Shown in pieces: positions 37,601 to 47,743 of a DNA stretch of 64,000 nucleotides. The notes under the pieces were generated by a model. That model did not search any database. It was not told the origin of the DNA and was given only the letters and a program-made list of their open reading frames with translations. A program made the translations under genes and the position numbers. Each line of letters opens with the position of its first letter. Position 1 is the first letter of the stretch. The DNA is from Thermothielavioides terrestris NRRL 8126 (lineage: Eukaryota > Ascomycota > Sordariomycetes > Sordariales > Chaetomiaceae): positions 8,308,001-8,372,000 of the forward strand of contig NC_016457.1 of assembly GCF_000226115.1 (NCBI RefSeq). The letters are read 5' to 3'.

Positions 37601-38270
37601 ATTGCCTTCGCCAAAGCTATTAGTATCCTTAGACAGTAGTATTAGGAGGAAGTAGCGGAATAGATCGATTATATAGGTACTATCGCGAAGATACATTATA
37701 ACGATAAGTATATACCTACTAAGTTCGAAGTAGAAGACACTATTTACCTACAACTATATAACAGATACTATCTCCTAAAAAAACTTAAATAAAAGTAGTT
37801 ACTATAGTAGATAGGACTATTTAAAATTGTTTATAAAATCAATAGGAACGCCTATAAGCTTGACTTCCTAGCTAGTTAGAAAGTCTATCTTATAGTTTTA
37901 GTTTCTTAGTTATAGAAACTAGATCAAAGGAAAAACCTCTTTAGCTATAACGTGGAACCCTCTAGCCCTATAATCGTTAATAGAGATAAGAATTAGAAAG
38001 TTGAGAGAATCGTATAATAGTATATTACTTAGAGGAATAGGAGACCTAAGGTTAAGTATCTAGTATAATAGAAAGGGTATACTACTAAGGACGACTAGTA
38101 GATTAAATATATTTAGCTCGTTAACAACGCTAGAGAGTTTATCGAAGAATATAAGAGAGTATATCCTATTAACTAGGAGAAGAAACACTATAATAAAGGT
38201 ATTGCTATTAAAGAGTAGGAAGCAATAATAGAGATTCCTTAATCCTAGAACCAAATTGTCGTTGAGCCAC
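34640..38270 (+). pseudogene. pol remnant of Gypsy B, RT to chromodomain
   Basis: After LINE1 the frame continues with a linker, then RT (about 34850-35700), where the catalytic box reads YAYINNIIIANK near 35510-35550 (both Asp now Asn). RNase H at about 35930-36470 (KLNISGKGYRVIVFQL). Integrase at about 36790-37750. Chromodomain at about 38050-38160 (PKVKYLV-[stop]-[stop]-KGYTTKDD). It is unusually readable: 35486-35782 is an unbroken 98-codon stretch by chance of few CAG/CAA/TGG codons. Function lost. Confidence 0.82.
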
Positions 38271-38385
38271 TATAGAGGAAGGGTAGCAACTACTAATAGC
38301 TATACTTTTATTAACTTTCTCTTTCCTTCTTTCCTATTTCCTTCTCTTCCTTTCGTTTATTTATACTTTCCTTATTAGAATATAT

Positions 38386-38856
38386 TCACTTTAGTATAGC
38401 TATTACCGCTATATTGCTACTAGATATATAAATACTATCTTTTATCTTATAGATCTCCTAGTTTTCCTTCTCTTTACCCTTTATTTAGATATTATTAACG
38501 CTTTTAGTTATAAAACTATAGTCATTTAGTTTGTTAAGTACTTTGCCTATCTTAGTTTTCCTATATATAGATTCGCTATTGACCTTAACCTATAAATAGT
38601 TAAGGAAAGCTATCCTATTGCTATAAAGGTATAGGGCTTCGAGCCTTAAAGGTATAATGTTCTATTCTCTAGCTACTACTAGATAGTAACACTGTTTATT
38701 AGCTATAGGCACCGTGCTATTGTTTTTATTTACTTCTAGAATAGCCTAATATAGGCTACTATAATTTCCTTTCTCTTTATATATTAACCTTAATATATCT
38801 ATCTTCTCTAATAATTCCTTATTATAGTTATTTGTATTCACTATATAATCAATCAT
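38386..38856 (-). pseudogene. Minus-strand accessory frame in Gypsy B (156 codons, unknown)
   Basis: Starts at an ATG (MIDYIVNTNNYNKELLEKID) and ends at a TGA at 38386-38388, the only in-frame TGA. Between them only five TAG/TAA interrupt it, all explicable as CAG/CAA/TGG changed by RIP. The deduced protein is basic and mixed in composition, with a middle block PIANKQCYYLVVARE and a lysine-rich C-terminal part. It lies antisense between the chromodomain of B pol and the plus-strand frame at 38941, head-to-head with the latter. No family recognised. Confidence 0.5.
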
Positions 38857-38940
38857 TAGACCTTTTTATCATTGAGCTATATATATTTATATAAGCTACT
38901 ATTAGTCGGTATACGCTTATACTATATTTATAACTTAAAA

Positions 38941-41100
38941 TAATCTGCTATATATTCTTATAATATCTATATCAACGATAGAGGCGACTATATAGTCGAT
39001 TCTCTTAGCTTACTAATGTTATTAAGTAGTAAAGCGTTTAAGTACAATTATATCAATATTACAAAGGGAGATACCTAACTAGCCTTCGTTGTATATAAAA
39101 TACCTCCCTATATATAAAAGACGTCTACTAAAGGCTATACTACTAGTACCTAGAAGAGGGAGAGCGCCTATCTCGCTACTAAATAAATAAAAGGTATAAA
39201 AAGAGCTAATAATATACCTAATGTTCCTTTATATATTATAAGAGTATATATGTCCTATTAAGCTACGACTAAGAACGTCGTTTCTAGAACTGTATAAGAC
39301 AATGAGATAATAGCTATTAAAGAAGCTAATATAGCCAAAGTAATTTAAAATAGCTTAGAGACCGCCTATAAAGAGCGGTAGTAGAACGTTATTGTAGGCT
39401 CTATTATAGTGTCCAACGACGAATAGGAAGTCTATAAGGACTATAACAAAGCGTTAAATAGCGACGTTATATAAAAGCGTTTAGGAACTCTCCTAACTTA
39501 TAAGTATATAGAAGGGGAGTAGCTCCTATAATATACACTAGGGATCAAGTATCTAGAAACTAGCAACGTTACCTCCGCTAGTATATAGCGCTAGAAAGTC
39601 TAGTAAGCTCTATATATTACGTTAGAAGACGAAGCTACTATAACTAACGACGACCTAGACGTCTTTAACAACGATAGTGCCGATTATACTAATAATAAAG
39701 AGGATATAGTAACTGAACTATACTATATCCTAGAGCTTTAGAAAACCTATATATTATATAAGTACTCTTAGTGCTTAACTAAAGCTATAAACAAATATAT
39801 TACTACTATAAGCGAAATGTTTACTTATATATATATAGACTTTAGTTATAATAACAAGTATATAGCTAAGCTAGTAATATAATTTACTAGGTTTTACTAT
39901 ATAGTCCTAAAGAAGGATTTCGATAATAAGCCTACTAGTTTTATATATAACCTATATATCTAGAGGATTAAAGGTATAATTAAAAGAGCTTTTAAAGAGT
40001 TCTAAGAGATAGGTATAGTTATAGCGAGCTATATATTGATAGTAATTGAAATCTTTATATTATATTACATTTTACCTAAAGGCGAAGGCAACCCTTCTAT
40101 AAACGTAATATTAGCAAAGCTTAGACTTACCTACTACAATAACGTTTAAGCTATAGATATAGTAAACGATACTAGCTATATAGTTACTATAAACGATAAC
40201 GCTATTAAATCTCTATAAATAGATATAAAAGTAGTATAAACGTTAACTAAGGATCTGCTCTAATTCGCCTAGAAGTATCGAGTCTACGTTAAGGAAGTCG
40301 AAAAAACTATAATAGAATTAGTAAAGCTTATTAGTATATTAGAAGCAAATAGCAAAGCTAGTAACCTAGATCCTAGTAGTTTTACATTCTAGAGTAACCT
40401 TAATAATATATACTATTACTAGATATCAAAGATCAACGACCTATAACTAGTATATAATAAGACTATAATAGATCTCTGTTATAAGAATAATACCCTTCTA
40501 GAGAAGATCGACTTCGCTACCTAAACGATAGTAAACCTATACAATAGTATATATATAGGACTAGCGTAGCGTATATAGGATATTAAACACCGCTTTTTAG
40601 CTATCGAGTTCTAAACTACTATAGTAGATTTATCTACTATAAAGACAAACGTTATAAAGTAGGCTACTACAGCTATCTAAACCATTAGACACTAAAAGGT
40701 AGCGCCTAAGGCTAGCTACACTATAACTATAACGACTATATACTCTACTAAGACTATATAGCTACCTATTTAGAGAATGCCTACTAAGGTACCTATTACT
40801 AAAGCTATACTACTAGTTGTACCGACGACACTAACTAAGACGCTATAAAGCTAGTACAATAAAAGTACTTATTCAACGTTAGAAGCTAAAATAGCTAAAG
40901 TTACCATTACTAAGCACTAGTATAAAGTAACTATTAACAATAAGGTATAAGAGACGTCGATACATCCTCCTAAGAAACTTAAGAAAGTACTTGCTTCTAC
41001 TAAATATAAAGCAGTAGCAAAGGTATCTAAGGCTAGAAAAGACGACCTTTATATTAGTAATAGTACAATCGATCTTAATAAATAGAATAAATAAATAAAC
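38941..41100 (+). pseudogene. Third sense ORF of Gypsy B (about 700 codons, unknown)
   Basis: One plus-strand register remains protein-like for 2.1 kb with no frameshift and only TAG/TAA stops. Early block: SYNIYINDRGDYIVDSLSLL (38965-39014). Middle: acidic segment LEDEATITNDDLDVFNNDSAD (39622-39684, one residue longer than quoted elsewhere), then a hydrophobic helix-like stretch VIASYILIVIEIFILYYIL (40018-40074). Then a heptad-like VEKTIIELVKLISILE (about 40297-40344), and a Thr/Lys-rich basic C-terminus with PPKKLKKVLA (40965-40994). It follows pol and precedes the 3' LTR. The start is unknown because ATG may have become ATA. No homologue recognised; env-like, captured host gene or novel accessory function are all open. 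Confidence 0.5.
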
Positions 41101-41233
41101 GTATTGTAATAGAAGACTTTACTATAGACTAGGATAATAGATATAAAAATCCTATATAGGGTATAATATAGATTAGTTTTCTTCCCTTTCTATACGCTCT
41201 TTTATTCTATATTAAGTTCTATAATAATAGTAA

Positions 41234-41850
41234 GCTCGCAAAGGGTGTTTGGCTAGCCGCCTTGACGAGGTACAGGGGTGACGCCAACCGCCTAGTGGCG
41301 GACCTAGCGAAGGAGAACAAGGTTCGGATCGTACGTATAAGGCTACGGGCGCCACGGGGTAGCGCTAGGGACAGTTAGGGGCTATGAACGATATATATAC
41401 TAGTCGAGCTATATATAGTCGAGGAAGCGGCGAGGCTTATCGACTAAGGGGTTCTACTTGATTATATAGTCTATCTTTACGAACACTTCGAAGGCGTAGC
41501 GTACGTGATCCTATACTTCAAGTATAGGAAGTAGGGATATAAGGCAACGTTCTATAAAGAGGAAGAGGTATACTACCTAATCTACGTCTATATAGCGTAT
41601 AGCGATAGCGATATAGCAAGGGAGCAAGAGGCAAGATGCCTAGTAAAGACCGACCTAGCTAGGAATAGGCCGAAGTGCATCAACTATAGGGGCGTCTATA
41701 TAGCCTTTAATATAAGCTATAAGATAGTAAAGAAGTAGTGTCAACGTATAAGGGAGTAGTTCAACAACTGCCTACTTACCTTCTATATACCTTAGCCTCG
41801 AGTAGTAGTAGTAACGGAGGCGAGTATATAGCGTAGGAGCTAGGAGGATA
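41234..41850 (+). pseudogene. LINE2 ORF1 remnant, 3' part
   Basis: Collinear with LINE1 33720-33100. Contains the knuckle blocks YFKYRK-x-GYKATFY (about 41516-41560) and KCINYRGVYIAF (about 41675-41710). The 5' half of ORF1 was never copied. RIP stops are present. Confidence 0.75.
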
Positions 41851-41989
41851 AGTTAGGAGAATAGCGCCTAAGGAAGCGCCTTGCTAAAGCAGGCTAGCCT
41901 ACCGACATCTAAAGGGCAAGGCGCTCCAACGGTATAGACCTATTCCAATTTAGAATACTCTTATAAACCTTTTAAAGAGCTAGGGCATA

Positions 41990-44900
41990 GAATAGAAGCG
42001 CTACTTATATAGCGCCCTTATATAGTATAAGTATAGAGCTAACTTTATAACCTAATACAATAATAACCAAAGGCCTTTATCCTATATCGAGTATATAGCT
42101 ATAACGCTAAAAGTACTCTACTAGAATACCGATAGCAGTAGAAACCGCTTTAACTAAGCGCTAAAGGGTAGGGAGAAGTTCAACCTAGTAGCGATTTAAG
42201 AGCCGCTAATTCGCCTAGATACAACCTCCCTAGCCCCGCCCTATAGGCGAGGTAGCTAGTATAAGATAGTATATAGCGCTAGTAGGGTAGCGCTATATAT
42301 AAGTAAGTACCTCAACTATATAATATAGTCGGCTAAGGCGAGGGAAGATTAGGCGGTTATAACGTTTAAGAAAGAAGGATTAGACCTCTTTATAGTATAG
42401 TCCATTTATTTACTTAACTAGGAGTTAGAATAGCGGTCGCTACTCTATACCTTAGTAGAGTAGGAGCTAAGAGAGCGTAATATACTTGTAGGCGACTTTA
42501 ACGCCTATTACCTAATGTAGGACAAGTACAATAAGACCTTTTAATTAGCAAATACACTACTCTAGATTATAGTAGAATAGGAGCTTGAGCTTTATATACT
42601 ATATAATATATCTACCTAAGTATAGCAAGGCAATAGAGATAGTATAATCGACTATATCTAGGTAATATAGAGTAGTAATACCTAGTAGCTAGGACCTCTT
42701 AACTTAGTAGGCTTAGACTATATATCCTAAGTAGCTAAAGTACTATTAAAGGAGAGTAGTAGTAGAGCTACTATACTATAGGGCTATAGCTAGGCGCTAT
42801 TAGACTATAAAAGGTATAAGGCTAAAGCCTAGTTCCTAACCTTGTTAAAGGAGATCAATATAGTAGAGGAACTTAAGGATATAGTAGATACCCTTATATA
42901 TAAGCTAACTAGCATTATAGATATAGTAGCCCTATACTATAAGCTTAACTAAAGGTCCTATACACTATAGTAGAACTTTAAAGTCGATAAGGCAATATAA
43001 AAAGCAAGGAGGGCTAAATACGTTTAGCAGTCAAGCTGTATAGCAAGCTCCTAAGCGTATTATCGTAAGGCGGTACAGTGTTTTAAGCGCTATATCTATT
43101 GGTTATAGACGCTATACTAACGCTACTCGCTTACTAAGGCGTCGAAGAAGCAGAAGCTAGTATAGGATATCGAGAGGTAGGTATAGCTTTAAAGCCATTA
43201 ACGCCCTAAGCCTCTAGCGTTACTAGCGCTTTAGCTAGGACCTAGCGAGCCCTAGAGCGCTATAACGTACGCCTAGAAGGCTAAGGCGCTAGTAGGGCAC
43301 TTCTTTCTTATACTATAGGCGTAGTATAATAGTATCTTTAACCGAGACTAGTCTAAAGGGTCTTTTCGTAATATTGTACCTATTGACTAAAAGGTCTATA
43401 GAGCTAAGATTATAAAGATTATAAGCTATATAGGATTGAACAAGGTACTTAGTAAGGACCTCTTTACTAATAAGTTCCTTAAGGCCTATAACAAGGAGAG
43501 TAAGCTATTAGAGATGCTTATAGCGATTATATACGCCTATTTTAAGCTAGAGCACTTCCTATATAGATTCTACGCTATATAGGTAGTCGTCCTTAGGAAG
43601 CTAGGGAAGTCTCTAAAATAGCTAACAGAGGTAGAGGTATACCGTCTAATATCGCTACTTAGTATAGTAGGCAAGATTATTAAAGTAGCTATCGTAGACT
43701 AAGTAATATATATAGCCAATATATATAAGCTACTCCTAGAGATGTAGATAGGCTTTTAGCAATATAGGTCTATAGAGGTGGCAATCTAGGTGGTAACTAA
43801 TATAGTAAAGACGGCGTAGACGTATAGCGCTTATACTTCGCTATTGCAATTAGACCTAAAAGGCGCCTTCAACTAAGTCGACTAGATCTAGCTACTATAT
43901 ACGCTCTAGGAACTAGGCTTTAAAAGGAAGCTAATTATACTCCTAAAGAGCTACTTCGAAGATCGTATAATACGTCTATAGTTTAATAGAATTATAGCTA
44001 AGCCTACGACTCTATAGCAAGGTATACTATAGAGCTCGCTACTATCGCTAGCATTATTTATCCTCTTTATTACCCCCTTATTCTATACCTTTAAGGTATA
44101 TACTAGGCTCTTAACGGTTAAGTATATAGATAATACTAACCTTCTTATATTTAGATAGGATATACTAGTGTATTACTATATATTAGAGAGGAGGTTTACT
44201 AAGTATAAGAAATGGGCTATAGAATAAGGAATATAGTTCAAACTAGCGAAGAGCAAGCTTATCTACTTTACAAGGGTATAGTAGCTATATATAGAGGTCG
44301 TCAATATCTTTAGTGAAGGTTAGCTAGGACTTGTACCTATAGAGTTAACGAGGTTCCTAGGCGTATAGCTAGACTATAAGCTCTCGTTTTAGGTATATAA
44401 GAAGGCGGTTAAAGCTAAGATAGCTATATAGAAGTTTACCTTTATAAGACTTATAGCAAAGACGTATAGGGTATATATCGTATAAGCTTAGAAGATCTAT
44501 ATAAAGGTTATTAGAAGCGTCTTTTCGTATAGGGTAGCGATATAGTATACTCTAACGCTGATTAGAGGGGCTCCCTATAGGATTGTATATAGCTTTAGCG
44601 CAATATAGTCGAGCTACCTCTAGGTAGTTGCTAGTATATATAAAGCTATATTAGTCTACAACCTAGAAAGTAAGACCTAGGTACCCCCTATCGATCTATA
44701 CCTTAACCGCTAGGCGATATATACTGAGTAGAGGCTCTAGAAAACTAGGCTTATATAGCTCCTATACAATATCTATATAAAGGTAGCGTTAAGGTTGAAA
44801 AAGCGGCGTTATATACGCTACGCCCTAATAGCGAGGCTAGCTATAAGGGAGTCTCCTATAGAATAGAGGCAATTATAGGCTAAGGACTAGCTCCTTATAT

Positions 44901-45480
44901 ACTATCTAACGGTAGTAGTAGAGGTATAGAGCGAAAGTAACAAAGACGACGATTAAAGACTTTAGGAGCTATAGCTATATACTAACGTAGATATAGCTAT
45001 AGTAGAGGAGTAGAAGGTATATAGAGAACTATAGATATATTATATAGACGTTAAAAGGCTAGAGAGGGTATACTATAAAGAAGTAGCAGACCTATATACT
45101 TTAAAACCCTCTACCTAAATACTATAGATATATAAGGATCTTAGTAAAGTATAGAGCTCCCTCCTTATATAAGTATAAACTAGGGCCATTGGCCTTAGGC
45201 AGTTCCTATTCTAGAAGGGGATACTAGATATATCTATACTACTTTGTTGCTATAGCGAGGTACCTAAGACCATCGCCTACCTTATAATATACTATAGGGA
45301 CCCTATAGTTACTATAGAAAGGCCTTACGTCTAAGATCAATATACGTTATTTATACTACTTAAGAGTAGAAGAGGCGCCTAGAGGCTTATAAAATAGCTA
45401 ATATATACTAGGCGCCTATAAAAGTACTAGCTAGCGCTTAAGCTAAACGTCGAAGGCAAAGTAGGATATAGGGGATTAGC
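41990..45480 (+). pseudogene. LINE2 ORF2 remnant (APE endonuclease and RT)
   Basis: Endonuclease motif RNILVGDFNAYYLM at 42476-42517. RT from about 43650, with LLQLDLKGAFN-[stop]-VD near 43845-43880, a Q-[GIL]-QSSLLSL block near 44017-44050, and the catalytic box mutated to YIDN (44123-44134). C-terminal LCYYSEVPKTIAYLIIYY near 45240-45295, the Cys/His finger seen in LINE and RNase H tails with Cys and His turned to Tyr. Inactive. Confidence 0.82.
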
Positions 45481-45900
45481 GGAAAGCTCTATAAATATAT
45501 AGCAAGAGCATAGTAGCTAGGACAATACGATAGAGGAGCCTCTAGCGGCTAGCTATAAGGACTAGGGTATAGGCAAGAGGCGCAATAGGAAGAGGAGGAG
45601 GCGTAGAAAGGTCGGCCTCTAGCCGCTCCCCTCGAGTACGTAGTACACCTAGCGGCTACGGTACTTGCACTAGGAGCGTATCACGTACGCAAGTAGCGCG
45701 TAATGGGCCGTATAGGCCGCTATATCTCCGTTGCTACTAGGCCAGAAAGGTGAATTCCAGCAAGTTAGAGAGAAGGAACTAGGGAGGCCCGCTCTATATA
45801 GCAGGAACATAGCGTGGGCGCTACGTATAAGTAGTGTATATAGAGGTGGAGGGACCGCTTGCCCTCAGTGGCGAGGCGCTAAGGGCCTCTTTGGTATAAG

Positions 45901-46060
<160 letters not shown>

Positions 46061-46097
46061 GTAAAGACATTATCTTTTCTTCTTGTCCCTAGGCACT

Positions 46098-46346
46098 TAT
46101 TATATACAACTATAGCAAGGGCATCTATAACTGTACTATAGTCAAGGGTAACGAGCGTTCCCTTAAAAAAGGGAACCTTACTTAGAACCCCTTCGTAGGA
46201 AGATAGACTATATCAATATACTTTTATAATATATACTAGTGTTTAGGAGTACCGCCTTATTAGCTAACGAGGCTAAGAGGTATTGATCTTTCTCACCCTT
46301 ATACGTTTACCGCTAGATAGTTACCAAGGACCATCTACGTGTAATA
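46098..46346 (+). repeat. 3' LTR of Gypsy B
   Basis: 249 bp, TATTATATACAACTA to TACGTGTAATA, collinear with 17813-18061, followed by the TSD GCCGT at 46347-46351. Confidence 0.95.
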
Positions 46347-46351
46347 GCCGT

Positions 46352-46607
46352 ATACTTAGAGATAGGGCTAGGTTTTCGAGCCAATGAGACTCTTAATTGT
46401 TAGAACCGCTATATAGGTTTAGGAAGATGAAGCTATTACGATATAAGTAATGTATATAACTAGGATTAATTGTAGTGTTGAGGATATTGTATTGTAGGAG
46501 AGTTCTCCTAATCAGGAGCCCAGTCTTAGGCGGCAGTTGGGCATCAAGCCGGTGGATCCTAATCTCGGTGGGCCGGCCCGCTACCCCGGGCTGGGCTGGT
46601 TCTGACA
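46352..46607 (-). mobile_element. Copia C, 5' end (leader and 5' LTR)
   Basis: After the GCCGT duplication the Copia C sequence resumes (atacttagagatagggctagg), matching Copia D at about 11540-11586, then the 210-bp LTR 46398-46607 with inverted ends TGTTAGAACC and GGTTCTGACA. The right half of this LTR keeps CpA/TpG and CCGGG-rich sequence, so RIP damage fades out within it. Confidence 0.92.
46398..46607 (-). repeat. 5' LTR of Copia C (least mutated copy)
   Basis: 210 bp, reference copy for the family (other copies at 11587-11794 and 12037-12246). On the minus strand it begins TGTCAGAACCAGCCC. It marks the right edge of the repeat nest and abuts host coding sequence at 46608. Confidence 0.93.
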
Positions 46608-47173
46608 GGTGGCTTGAAATGTGTCCTCCAATCCCTAGGACCTGGCACCCCCGTGGCAGTTCGATCCAGGATACAGCGCTAGCGGACTGCATGCCGCGGC
46701 TAGCTGAAAGACCGCAGAGAGATCTTTTGTCAAACAATCTCTGGCATTTCTACTCCATCTGGAACCGCTTCCAGAAGGGTGAACGCGGTCGAGATGTGCG
46801 ACAACAGCTGATCGTATTCTCCCAACATATAGCCAGTTTCCGGTCTCAGGACAGCAGCTTAGCCGATCGGCTAGAGACACGTCAAGATCAGGCCCGAGCC
46901 AAGCTGTCCACTCCAAACAAGCTGATTCCAGCATTCTCGTTGATTGATTGCTGCAACCAGGCCCTCAATGCGGGGGCCGATGGCAGAAGACGGGGCCAGC
47001 TGCTGTCCAGACCATATCACAAGGCCTCCCGGTATCTGACCATCGGCGCCGGCATCGTCTACGCGGCCGCTCGCCTCACCATCATCGCCCTACTGTTCAC
47101 GACGCTCAGGTCGGTTCCCGAAGGCGTGTACACCGACACCCCCTGGACGCGCTTCCTGCCAAACATCTCATGA
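46608..47173 (+). pseudogene. C-terminal part of a fungal membrane-protein gene disrupted by Copia C
   Basis: An open frame in normal GC-rich sequence runs from the Copia LTR edge to a TGA at 47171-47173: about 188 codons, from RWLEMCPPIPRTWHP through a soluble region to a C-terminal hydrophobic helix (IGAGIVYAAARLTIIALLF) and the tail TTLRSVPEGVYTDTPWTRFL-PNIS. Tails of the form 'LRs.P.GvY.TpxW..yxP' are, as I recall, typical of multi-pass fungal plasma-membrane proteins of unknown function. An in-frame ATG upstream lies inside the transposon LTR, so the apparent longer ORF is not the native start. Joined across the TSD to the fragment at 11795-12036 the frame is continuous. Without its N-terminus it is presumably non-functional. 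Confidence 0.7.
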
Positions 47174-47453
47174 CAACGCCTCAGCGGTGCAAGCGCCATC
47201 ACCACGACATTATCACGTCGAGCGGCGGAAACAAGAGTTCAAAGAGAGAACCATATTTCACGCAGAGTGTTGGTTTACGCACATATACTCGTAACCTCGG
47301 GGCGAGATATTCTGCAGAGGAGCAGGCTGGACTTGAAACAACAGCAGCAGCAACAACAACAACGACACAACACTCACGCACACACCAGAGCAACCCACCA
47401 GACCAAACACCTCCATCGAGATGGGGATCCCCTCGCTCTCGCTCCGCTGCCCT
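47174..47453. other. Intergenic region between gene remnant and P450
   Basis: 280 bp of 3' flanking sequence for two convergent genes. It contains a CAG/CAA-type triplet run at about 47335-47365. The small frames here (a poly-Gln stretch) have no other coding support. Confidence 0.7.
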
Positions 47454-47673
47454 TTACTCCCTCACCACCGGCGTCAGCTTCACGTTGATGGCGCCCTTCT
47501 CCCACAGCGTGTAGATCTTCTGCTCGTTCCAGTTCCGGCTCTCGGGCATGAGCTCCAGGTCGAAGTTCCACAGCACCCGCGCGAGGATGAGGCGCATCTC
47601 GGCGTAGGCGAGACTAAAAATTTTGCACAATCATAATCTGGTTAGCACAGAAGCGCTTTGGAGACACACACGG

Positions 47674-47743
<70 letters not shown>

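Noticed and set aside
38941..41100. Calling the third ORF of Gypsy B an envelope gene because of its hydrophobic stretch
   Set aside because: One hydrophobic segment in RIP-altered sequence (Thr/Ala/Met drift to Ile, His/Cys drift to Tyr) is weak evidence; there is no signal peptide, cysteine pattern or cleavage site.
46475..46607. N-terminal extension of the frame at 46608 starting from an ATG at 46475
   Set aside because: This part lies inside the Copia LTR; the host coding sequence only begins at 46608, so the ATG is not its native start.
46650..46700. tRNA-like B box (ttcgatcc) near 46665
   Set aside because: It lies within the host coding frame, and no A box or cloverleaf can be formed.
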